Part shown: positions 1-5,834 of the stretch, in pieces
How the letters are laid out: each line of letters begins with the position of its first letter
Position numbering within the stretch: the stretch's first letter is position 1
Source of the DNA: Streptosporangiaceae bacterium
GTDB taxonomy: Bacteria; Actinomycetota; Actinomycetes; Streptosporangiales; Streptosporangiaceae
Assembly (NCBI GenBank): GCA_030045215.1
Contig: JASIBJ010000410.1
Coordinates: forward strand, 1 to 6,622
Direction: 5' to 3'
DNA: 6,622 bases
Notes under the pieces: model-generated
What the model saw: the letters and a program-made list of their open reading frames with translations, nothing else
What the model was told of the DNA's origin: nothing
Database searches by the model: none
Position numbers and translations under genes: made by a program

Positions 1-209
1 CAGCACATGTCGATGCAGTGGTCGGCATGCAGGTGGCTCAGGCAGATCGCGTCGATACCCTCCAGGCTCGCGTACCGCTGCAACGCGCCCAGCGCTCCGT
101 TCCCCACATCGAGCAGCAGCCGGAACCCGCCGGTATCGATCAGATAACAGGACGCGCAGCTCTCCGGGCCAGGAAAGCTGCCCGCGCAGCCCACAATCGT
201 TATCAGCAC
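1..209 (-). CDS. MBL-fold metallo-hydrolase, Rv1339-like (partial, N-terminus only)
   Basis: This is the first 69 codons of a metallo-beta-lactamase-fold hydrolase; the rest lies beyond the left edge. The translation opens with a beta-strand (LITIVGCAGSFPGP), continues with an SCYLI strand and LLLDVGNGALGALQRY, and reaches the metal-binding signature SHLHADHCID (residues 58-67), the HxHxDH motif that binds the dinuclear metal centre. The pattern matches the actinobacterial Rv1339 family, which in M. tuberculosis is reported as an atypical cyclic-nucleotide phosphodiesterase and usually lies close to cysM and rph. The GTG at 209 is chosen because no ATG or GTG precedes it in frame nearby; GGGG lies just upstream as a weak ribosome site. 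It is transcribed leftward, divergently from the MFS gene. The fold is secure; cAMP-phosphodiesterase activity is inferred from family resemblance, and the C-terminal metal ligands cannot be checked here. Confidence 0.85.
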   Translation of the reverse strand, partial: MLITIVGCAGSFPGPESCASCYLIDTGGFRLLLDVGNGALGALQRYASLEGIDAICLSHLHADHCIDMC

Positions 210-235
210 AGTGCCCCAGGGTATCGGGATGGGCG

Positions 236-264
236 TTCTTAGCGGGAGGGAAGAAATCCGGCAA
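236..264 (-). promoter_or_regulatory. Weak candidate promoter for the MBL-fold gene
   Basis: Read on the minus strand, TTGCCG (264-259) and TAAGAA (241-236) are 17 bp apart, which would start transcription about 20 nt before the GTG at 209. The -35 box matches four of six consensus bases; the -10 lacks the final T. A second TAnnnT box, TACCCT (223-218), lies 8 nt from the GTG. Neither is strong. Confidence 0.25.
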
Positions 265-287
265 AGAACTGGCCCTACCCTTATGAT
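258..287 (+). promoter_or_regulatory. Candidate promoter for the MFS permease gene
   Basis: TATGAT at 282-287 differs from the ideal -10 hexamer by one base and stands out in this GC-rich sequence. The -35 position (CCGGCA at 258-263, 18-bp spacing) is only a partial match, which is common in actinomycetes. Transcription would start near 294, about 60 nt before the chosen ATG. The -10 lies within the first copy of the repeat ATGATCCG (283-290), whose second copy begins the palindrome at 300-313. Confidence 0.45.
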
Positions 288-299
288 CCGCGGCACGGC

Positions 300-313
300 A
301 TGATCCGGATCAT
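300..313. promoter_or_regulatory. Putative operator palindrome upstream of the MFS gene
   Basis: ATGATCC/GGATCAT is a perfect 14-bp inverted repeat with no spacer. Its left half is repeated 17 bp upstream (ATGATCCG at 283-290 and 300-307), where it overlaps the -10 box. The palindrome would lie at about +7 to +20 of the transcript, a usual place for a repressor that blocks RNA polymerase. No regulator gene is visible in the window, so the binding protein is unknown. Confidence 0.45.
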
Positions 314-346
314 CGCGCATGCCCGCGGATGGCCGCCCGCCCACTC

Positions 347-351
347 GGAGG
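347..351 (+). promoter_or_regulatory. Ribosome binding site GGAGG that selects the MFS start
   Basis: GGAGG (followed by TG) lies 4 nt before the ATG at 356. The spacing is short, but this is the only good Shine-Dalgarno sequence nearby. It falls inside the reading frame that would start at the upstream ATG 329, which favours 356. Confidence 0.6.
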
Positions 352-355
352 TGTC

Positions 356-1651
356 ATGACCAACCAGCCGGTCAAGCAGCACAGCGCGACGCCGCTCGCG
401 CTGGCCGAGCCGACCGTGCACGTCCGATGGGGCTGGATCACGGGGCTGAGCCTCGCCAGCCTGGGCATGTGGATGGCCGGCCTCACGCCGGTCCAGATCC
501 TGCTCCCGCTGCAGTTGCAGGCGGCGGATCCGCACCACAAGATCGCCGCGCTCGGGATCGTGACCGGCCTGGGGGCTGTCGCGGCCGTGATCGCGACTCC
601 GCTGGCGGGCGCGCTCTCGGACCGGACGACGCACTCCAGGGGAATCGGCCGGCTGCGCGGCCGCCGGCACCGCTGGACGCTGGCCACGGCGATCCTGGGC
701 GCGATCTCGCTGATCGCCCTGGGCGGCTTGAAGACGGTGGCCGGAGTCGCGATCTTGTGGGTGTTCTTCAGCGCGTTCCAGAACGCCGAGTACGCCAGCC
801 TGAGCGCGGCCATTCCCGACCACGTGCCGGTACGGCAGCGGGCCACGGTGGCCGGCTGGGTCGGCATGCCCCAGGCTCTCGGCCTGGTCGTCGGCACCGT
901 GCTGGTCGTGGACGTCTTCACTAAGATCCTCACGGGCTATATCAGCCTGGCCATCCTGCTCGTCGTGTTCGCGGTGCCATTCGTGTTCATGACGCCCGAC
1001 CACCCGCTGGAGCCCGAGCACCGCGAAGCCTTCTCCGTCCGCGAGACCCTGAAGGCGTACTGGATCAGCCCGAAGGTATATCCGGACTTCGCCTGGGCCT
1101 GGATCACCCGGTTCCTCGCCTCGCTGGCGATCGCGATGGGCACGCTGTACCTGCTGTACTTCCTCGAAGGCCCGGTGCACTACCGGCAGCACTTCCACTC
1201 GGCCGCGACGAATGGCCTGGAGATCCTGATCATCATCTACACGGTCTGCGTCGTCCTGACCGCGATCGTCGGCGGGGTCGTCTCCGACCGGATGGGCAAG
1301 CGCAAGATGATCGTCACCGTCTCGGGGATCCTGATGGGCCTGGCCGCCGTGCTGCTGACGTTCGTGGAGACCTGGAACGCCACGCTGGTCGCGGCCGTCC
1401 TGTTCGGCATGGGCTTCGGCGCCTACCTCGCGGTCGACCAGGCCCTGATCACGCAGGTACTGCCTGCGGCCAAGAACCGGGCCAAGGATCTGGGCATCAT
1501 CAACATCGCGATCGTCGGCCCCTCCGTGATCGGCCCGGCCATCGCGGCGCCGATCACGTCGATCTTCGGCTATCCGGAGCTGTTCGGGGCCACGGCCATC
1601 GTGGCCGCGCTCGGCTCGATCCTGGTCTGGCGGATCAAGAGCGTTCCGTAG
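356..1651 (+). CDS. MFS permease, 12 transmembrane helices, substrate unknown
   Basis: A 431-residue integral membrane protein of the major facilitator superfamily, a secondary transporter in the cytoplasmic membrane. I place helices near residues 25-45, 65-87, 108-125, 128-148, 165-187, 193-212, 247-270, 288-309, 317-336, 340-362, 378-400 and 406-425, with a longer central loop at 213-246. The MFS motif A occurs in both halves: GALSDR (85-90) before a basic loop rich in Arg and His (95-107), and GGVVSDRMGKRK (306-317) between helices 8 and 9. The N-terminal version, LSDRT followed by an Arg-rich stretch, recalls sugar-type carriers of the GPH/sucrose-transporter group, but the substrate cannot be read from the sequence. 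The start at 356 gives a short hydrophilic N-terminus (MTNQPVKQ) behind GGAGG; ATG 329 would add nine residues. It is the only plus-strand gene among minus-strand neighbours, with its own promoter and a likely operator. Confidence 0.9.
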   Translation: MTNQPVKQHSATPLALAEPTVHVRWGWITGLSLASLGMWMAGLTPVQILLPLQLQAADPHHKIAALGIVTGLGAVAAVIATPLAGALSDRTTHSRGIGRLRGRRHRWTLATAILGAISLIALGGLKTVAGVAILWVFFSAFQNAEYASLSAAIPDHVPVRQRATVAGWVGMPQALGLVVGTVLVVDVFTKILTGYISLAILLVVFAVPFVFMTPDHPLEPEHREAFSVRETLKAYWISPKVYPDFAWAWITRFLASLAIAMGTLYLLYFLEGPVHYRQHFHSAATNGLEILIIIYTVCVVLTAIVGGVVSDRMGKRKMIVTVSGILMGLAAVLLTFVETWNATLVAAVLFGMGFGAYLAVDQALITQVLPAAKNRAKDLGIINIAIVGPSVIGPAIAAPITSIFGYPELFGATAIVAALGSILVWRIKSVP

Positions 1652-2573
1652 TCCGCTGGTCCGCGCGGACCGCTGCGGCCTGCCCGGTGCCGTTCGCGAG
1701 GCCGCGCAGCGGTCCGCGGCCGACCCGCGCCAGCTGCCTGCTCTGGGCCACGAGCCGGCCGGCCGAGTCCCACACCTCGGCTTCCTCGTCGAACCAGCCG
1801 CCGCTGACGTGCCTGCAGCTGGTCTGCACGGCGAGCGGGCCAGGGCGCGGCGCCGCCCGCATGTGCCACGTCATCTCGACCGTCGGCGACCAGCCGGTCA
1901 CGCCGAGGCCGAACACAACCGGCGGCAGGCCGTCGACGGCCATCGCCAGCAGGTACGCGTCCGGGTCCCGTTCCTCGCGGAGCCGGAAGTAGCCACGCAT
2001 CTCCGCCCGGCCTGACGGCTGGCCACTGCGCCAGCCGGCGGTCGCCGGGTCCATCAGCATCTCCACGTGCGCCGCGTACCCCGCCGTCCCGTCGGACGCC
2101 AAGGTTCCTGGCCACTGGCCGAGGTCGACGCAATCCGCGATGTCGGGGAAGCCCGGCGGCGGCCCGGTCCAGTCCATTTCGGCCGATTTCGCCTCAGTGT
2201 CGTCGGACGGCCGGGCGGCCCGGCCGTCCGGGACCATGCCGGTCGTCACGGTGGTGTCCAGGATGACCTTGTCCTCCTGCCGGAGCGCCGCGCGAGCGGT
2301 CGCGGCGGTCCCGCCCTGCTTCAGCCAGGTCACCTGGATCTCGGCCGGGGCCAGCCGAGGTATCCGCAGGAAATGCGCGCTCGTCGCGACCGGATGCGGG
2401 TGCGGCGACTCGGTCAGCACGGCCCGAAGGATCGTCGCGAGCAAGGCGCCGCCGTTGACCGCCGGCGGCGCTGACCGGCCGGGGACCACGATGGCGAACC
2501 TGGCGTCAGGCTGTGCGTCGTACAGCCCGTCGGCGCGGCGGCGTACCGCCGTGGCCTCGTCAAAGATCGTCAT
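1635..2573 (-). CDS. Acyl-CoA thioesterase, TesB-like double hotdog
   Basis: A 312-residue protein with two consecutive hotdog domains, the layout of type II (TesB-like) acyl-CoA thioesterases, which hydrolyse acyl-CoA to free acid and CoA in the cytosol. The N-terminal hotdog has the helix-start motif NGGALLATILRAV (40-52) and the strand pair HFLRIPRLAPAEIQVTW (67-83). The C-terminal hotdog spans about 190-285. The TesB catalytic triad Asp-Thr-Gln can be matched to D214 (AVDGLPP), T235 (VEMTWH) and Q280 (SRQLA); the spacings of 21 and 45 residues are close to those in E. coli TesB. The chosen ATG has GGAAGA about 11 nt upstream; an in-frame ATG at 2603 has no ribosome site. The last 17 bp overlap the convergent MFS gene. 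It follows cysM on the same strand after 123 bp. The substrate is unknown, and nothing ties it to sulfur metabolism. Confidence 0.85.
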   Translation of the reverse strand: MTIFDEATAVRRRADGLYDAQPDARFAIVVPGRSAPPAVNGGALLATILRAVLTESPHPHPVATSAHFLRIPRLAPAEIQVTWLKQGGTAATARAALRQEDKVILDTTVTTGMVPDGRAARPSDDTEAKSAEMDWTGPPPGFPDIADCVDLGQWPGTLASDGTAGYAAHVEMLMDPATAGWRSGQPSGRAEMRGYFRLREERDPDAYLLAMAVDGLPPVVFGLGVTGWSPTVEMTWHMRAAPRPGPLAVQTSCRHVSGGWFDEEAEVWDSAGRLVAQSRQLARVGRGPLRGLANGTGQAAAVRADQRTTERS

Positions 2574-2595
2574 CAGGATGCGTCTTCCCGCTCGT

Positions 2596-2613
2596 GCCCG
2601 CATCGCGGCGGGC
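2596..2613 (-). repeat. Stem-loop in the cysM-thioesterase gap
   Basis: The 123-bp gap 2574-2696 holds one clean inverted repeat, GCCCGC / GCGGGC, with a 6-nt loop, ending about 22 nt before the thioesterase ATG. No T-run follows on either strand, so it is not a standard intrinsic terminator. It may be leader structure or simply GC-rich sequence. Nothing else convincing was found in the gap, and no clear promoter for the thioesterase. Confidence 0.3.
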
Positions 2614-2696
2614 GCTGTCGGCCGGCCCCGGCAGGCCGCGGAACCTTACTCGACAGTAGCTTCAGGCCCGGCCTCGTTCCGGCCAAAATCGTGGTC

Positions 2697-3951
<1,255 letters not shown>

Positions 3952-3958
3952 TGCTTCG

Positions 3959-3962
3959 CTCC
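3959..3962 (-). promoter_or_regulatory. Ribosome binding site GGAG deciding the cysO start
   Basis: Read on the minus strand, GGAG stands 7 nt before ATG 3951, near-ideal spacing. It selects 3951 over the in-frame ATG 3972. Confidence 0.7.
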
Positions 3963-3980
3963 AGTGATTCATCGCTCGAT

Positions 3981-3996
3981 GGCGGTGCTCACCGCC
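3981..3996 (-). repeat. Stem-loop in the cysO leader
   Basis: The transcript upstream of cysO contains GGCGGU-GAGC-ACCGCC, a perfect 6-bp stem with a 4-nt loop, ending about 30 nt before the cysO ATG. There is no U-run, so it does not look like a terminator. It would be in the 5' leader of a transcript from the SigR/SigH-type promoter and could affect mRNA stability or partial read-through from mec. The function is inference only. Confidence 0.35.
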
Positions 3997-4051
3997 GCTA
4001 TGCTTCGTCGTCCGCCGCCGGTCACGCTACGGCGGCCCTCACGCACGATGC

Positions 4052-4077
4052 AACCGGGCATCCGGCCAGATCATTCC
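4052..4077 (-). promoter_or_regulatory. SigR/SigH-type (thiol oxidative stress) promoter for cysO-cysM
   Basis: On the minus strand GGAAT (4077-4073) and GTTG (4054-4051) are separated by 18 nt. That is the GGAAT-N18-GTT consensus of the ECF sigma factors SigR (Streptomyces) and SigH (Mycobacterium). The -35 element overlaps the last codon and stop of mec (GAA TGA). Transcription would start near 4044, leaving a leader of about 93 nt before cysO. In M. tuberculosis, SigH with AosR is known to activate the CysM pathway through an auxiliary intragenic promoter, and the AosR-type gene lies just upstream here. Both boxes match fully, but such short motifs can arise by chance. Confidence 0.68.
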
Positions 4078-4481
4078 GGGACCACAGTCACCTCTTCCTC
4101 GGTGACCTGGCCGTCGGCGATGCGGAACGAGCGGAACTCGGCTCGGTCCGGATCGCGGGTGGAAACCAGGACGTAATGGGCGGCCGGCTCCATCGCGTAG
4201 GAGATATCCGTCCGGGACGGGAAGGCCTCGGTCGCGGTGTGGGAATGGTAGATCACGACCGGCTCCTCGCCCCGGTCGTCCATCTCGCGCCACACCTTGA
4301 GCTGCTCAAGCGAGTCGAAGCGGTAGAAGGTCGGCGAGCGCTCCGCGTTCAGCATCGAGATAAACCGCTCTGGCCGGTCGGTTCCGGCCGGACCCGCGAT
4401 GATTCCGCAGGCCTCGTCGGGGTGATCCGCGCGAGCGTGCGCGAAGATCTTCGCCTGCAGGCCTGCACTGATCGTCAGCAT
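4071..4481 (-). CDS. mec: CysO-cysteine peptidase Mec (JAMM/MPN metalloprotease)
   Basis: A 136-residue zinc metalloprotease of the JAMM/MPN+ family, very similar to M. tuberculosis Mec (Rv1334), which cuts the CysO-cysteine amide to release cysteine and regenerate CysO. The complete JAMM signature is present: E23 in HPDEACG, then H79-S-H81 in VIYHSHTATEAFPSRTD, with S89 and D92 at the expected H-x-H-x7-S-x2-D spacing. The segments RPER, NAERSPTFYR and HYVLVSTRDP also match the Mtb enzyme. Length is normal for the family. It is the first gene of the mec-cysO-cysM block, 74 bp after the DUF2017 gene. No Shine-Dalgarno sequence precedes the ATG, but TAATCT lies 6 nt upstream, suggesting leaderless transcription. 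Because CysO carries a two-residue extension after Gly-Gly here, this peptidase is also the obvious candidate for removing it, as related JAMM proteases do for other sulfur carriers. That second role is inference. Confidence 0.96.
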   Translation of the reverse strand: MLTISAGLQAKIFAHARADHPDEACGIIAGPAGTDRPERFISMLNAERSPTFYRFDSLEQLKVWREMDDRGEEPVVIYHSHTATEAFPSRTDISYAMEPAAHYVLVSTRDPDRAEFRSFRIADGQVTEEEVTVVPE

Positions 4482-4487
4482 GCAGCG

Positions 4488-4493
4488 AGATTA
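4488..4493 (-). promoter_or_regulatory. -10 box for a leaderless mec transcript
   Basis: TAATCT on the minus strand is followed by exactly 6 nt and then ATG 4481, which puts the expected transcription start on the A of the start codon. This is the arrangement seen in leaderless actinobacterial genes. No purine-rich ribosome site occupies the usual position. No clear -35 box was found. Confidence 0.5.
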
Positions 4494-4555
4494 GCCTGCC
4501 TCAGGTCGCGGCGAGGGATTCGCCCGCTTGGGCCGCCCTTGGCCCGGCCCGGCGG

Positions 4556-5254
4556 CTAGGAAAGGGCGTTGATCAGACTGTCCTGGAGCTCGCTCAGCCA
4601 CTGGTAGGCCAGGATGTAGGCCGACCGCGGCTGCTCGAGCGAGAAGTCCTCCATCAGGTCCTGGTTGTCTTCGGTGATGCCCAGGCGGGTGCCGATGGCC
4701 AGCCGGACGTCATTAAGGGCGCGCAGCCACTGCTGGCACTCCGACTCGCTCAGCACGACCTCACCGCCGTCGGCGGGCAACGAGGCGAGCACGGCGTGGG
4801 CGGAGTTGATCTTAGCCGACCGCAGGCTCTCCTCGGTGTACCGGCGGAACTCGGCCGAGGCCTCCGGGTCGTCGGTATAGGCGTCAGGCAGCAATCGGGC
4901 CAGGACCGGATCCTCGGGGATCTCGTCGTTACCGCTCAGGCCGAGCAGCATTTCCAGCTCGTCCGGCGGGCCGCCCCGGTTCGGCTGACCGCTCTCGCCT
5001 TCGCTCCTGACCAGCTCGGCCACCTGGCTTACCAGCGTCCTGATGACCCCGGCTTGGGAGGGCTCAAAGAAACATGCCGCCCCGCCCGGCACCGGCCGGA
5101 ACAGCGCCGCGATGTCGCGGTCGTCGTCAGCCTCGTCCCCGAATGGTTCTCCCGGCGCGCCGAAGGCGCCGGGCTCGCCGCGCGCGGCGTTGAAGTCACG
5201 ACCGGCGCTATCGCCGTTCTCGGCCGGAAAATCCCCCGGTCCGGTCCCAGTCAC
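4556..5254 (-). CDS. aosR: DUF2017 protein, AosR-type oxidative-stress regulator
   Basis: A 232-residue cytosolic protein of the actinobacterial DUF2017 family (M. tuberculosis Rv1332). In M. tuberculosis this protein was described as AosR, which forms an intrasubunit disulfide under oxidative stress, contacts SigH and raises CysM-dependent cysteine synthesis. Recognisable family parts are the DELEMLLGL segment (98-106), [11 protein letters not shown] (116-126) and the C-terminal helical [24 protein letters not shown] region (168-192) with [13 protein letters not shown] (213-225). The first ~50 residues are Gly/Ala/Asp-rich, probably disordered and longer than in Mtb. There are only two cysteines, C61 and C173, a possible redox pair. 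The GTG start overlaps the clpS stop (GTGA), giving translational coupling. It sits directly upstream of mec-cysO-cysM. Family membership is firm; the regulator role here is inferred from the homologue and the context. A shorter start cannot be excluded. Confidence 0.87.
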   Translation of the reverse strand: MTGTGPGDFPAENGDSAGRDFNAARGEPGAFGAPGEPFGDEADDDRDIAALFRPVPGGAACFFEPSQAGVIRTLVSQVAELVRSEGESGQPNRGGPPDELEMLLGLSGNDEIPEDPVLARLLPDAYTDDPEASAEFRRYTEESLRSAKINSAHAVLASLPADGGEVVLSESECQQWLRALNDVRLAIGTRLGITEDNQDLMEDFSLEQPRSAYILAYQWLSELQDSLINALS

Positions 5255-5541
5255 GAGTCGTGACTCACCGTCGCCCAGAGGCCGTAGCCATGCAGGGCCT
5301 GAGCGTCCCGCTCCATGGCCTCGCGGGCGCCAGAAGACACCACGGCCTTGCCCTTGTGATGCACGTCCAGCATGAGCTTCTCGGCCACGGGCTTGGAGTA
5401 GCCGAAAACTCTCTGGAATACGTACGTCACGTAGCTCATGAGATTGATCGGATCATTCCAGACAATCGTGATCCAGGGCGGGTCCAGCCTGGCATCCTCG
5501 CTCGTGTCTGGCTGCTGTACCTCGGCCGGCGCCGTGCTCAC
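5251..5541 (-). CDS. clpS: ATP-dependent Clp protease adaptor ClpS
   Basis: A 96-residue ClpS adaptor, which delivers N-degron substrates to the ClpC/ClpP protease in the cytosol. The unstructured N-terminus (about 1-20) is followed by the conserved core [20 protein letters not shown] (23-42), FGYSKP (46-51), [13 protein letters not shown] (56-68) and GLWATV at the end, almost the same as M. tuberculosis Rv1331. The pocket residues for the substrate N-terminal amino acid correspond to N29, D30 and H61 (E. coli N34, D35, H66). GTG 5541 is chosen because GGAGGTGA stands in front of it and the length then fits the family; the frame stays open upstream to 5880, but that part has no ClpS similarity. 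The stop overlaps the DUF2017 GTG by 3 nt, so the two genes form a coupled pair. No clear promoter was found in the divergent gap with pncB. Confidence 0.97.
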   Translation of the reverse strand: MSTAPAEVQQPDTSEDARLDPPWITIVWNDPINLMSYVTYVFQRVFGYSKPVAEKLMLDVHHKGKAVVSSGAREAMERDAQALHGYGLWATVSHDS

Positions 5542-5545
5542 GCTG

Positions 5546-5553
5546 TCACCTCC
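5546..5553 (-). promoter_or_regulatory. Strong ribosome binding site GGAGGTGA for clpS
   Basis: GGAGGTGA on the minus strand is an essentially complete anti-16S complement. The GGAGG core is 7 nt from GTG 5541, which fixes the clpS start and rules out the longer open frame. Confidence 0.8.
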
Positions 5554-5790
5554 CTCGAGGCTCCTGTTCCGACGTACTCCAGTCTCCCACTGCCCGCTCG
5601 CAAGTCTTCCATTCCTGCGGACATCGTCTGGGCGGCGGCCACGCGGGACAGCCGCGCCAGCGCCGCCGTGGCGTGCGCCCGTCCGCGAGGAGGCGGCGTC
5701 ACAGCCGGAGCGAAAGCCACTCAGATCCACAACACCGAGTAAACGGAACTTTTTGCCTCCTGGATGCCGACCACCACCGGTGAGAAACGC

Positions 5791-5810
5791 GCGGCCCCGG
5801 CCGGGTCCGC
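5791..5810. promoter_or_regulatory. 20-bp near-palindrome upstream of pncB
   Basis: GCGGCCCCGG/CCGGGTCCGC is an inverted repeat in which nine of ten base pairs match (only C5795 against T5806 fails). If pncB starts leaderless at 5835, it covers about -44 to -25, over the -35 position, a typical repressor or activator site. High GC content makes such palindromes more likely by chance. No known NAD-gene operator (such as an NrtR site) was recognised. Confidence 0.35.
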
Positions 5811-5822
5811 AGCCGGGATACA

Positions 5823-5828
5823 TAGGCT
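5823..5828 (+). promoter_or_regulatory. -10 box for a leaderless pncB transcript
   Basis: TAGGCT fits the actinobacterial TAnnnT pattern and is followed by exactly 6 nt before GTG 5835, so transcription would start at the start codon. The bases between (GCACGA) contain no Shine-Dalgarno sequence. There is no recognisable -35 box. Confidence 0.45.
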
Positions 5829-5834
5829 GCACGA

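Larger units (their letters stand above)
5542..5834. other. Divergent clpS-pncB intergenic region
   Basis: This 293-bp stretch separates the leftward clpS gene from the rightward pncB gene and must hold both promoters. The identifiable elements are the clpS ribosome site (5546-5553), a 20-bp near-palindrome (5791-5810), a short CACCGGTG palindrome (5776-5783) and a -10-like box before pncB (5823-5828). The part at about 5736-5757 is locally AT-richer, with a T5 run at 5750-5754, and might hold promoter sequence, but I cannot define -35/-10 boxes for clpS. I see no credible gene; the open frames across it are non-conserved GC-rich frames. Confidence 0.6.

Noticed and set aside
329..355. Upstream ATG for the MFS gene
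   Set aside because: It would place the only good ribosome site inside the coding region and has none of its own. It remains possible because the spacing to ATG 356 is short.
281..1198. 305-codon open frame on the minus strand under the MFS gene
   Set aside because: The translation is an Arg/Gln/Asp/His-rich mixture with no domain, and the plus strand clearly encodes membrane helices with both MFS motif A copies.
3952..3972. Upstream ATG for cysO
   Set aside because: The first seven residues do not align with CysO proteins, and the GGAG ribosome site for ATG 3951 would be internal.
4024..4053. Housekeeping promoter TTGCAT-N18-TAGCGT upstream of cysO
   Set aside because: Only partial matches to both boxes, and it overlaps the much better GGAAT-N18-GTTG element. 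A second overlapping start cannot be ruled out.
4530..4545. GGGCC/GGCCC stem-loop after the DUF2017 gene as a terminator
   Set aside because: Only 5 bp, no T-run on the minus strand, and short GC palindromes are frequent in this sequence.
4796..5263. Plus-strand open frame over the DUF2017 gene
   Set aside because: No recognisable protein features; the opposite strand has a conserved family and a coupled start.
5740..5757. T5 run read as an intrinsic terminator between clpS and pncB
   Set aside because: No stem precedes the T-run on the plus strand, and no gene ends there.
5542..5834. ClgR or SigR/SigH site upstream of clpS
   Set aside because: I looked for GTTCGC-N5-GCGAAC and GGAAT-N18-GTT on the minus strand. 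A GGAAT occurs near 5614 but has no GTT at the right distance.
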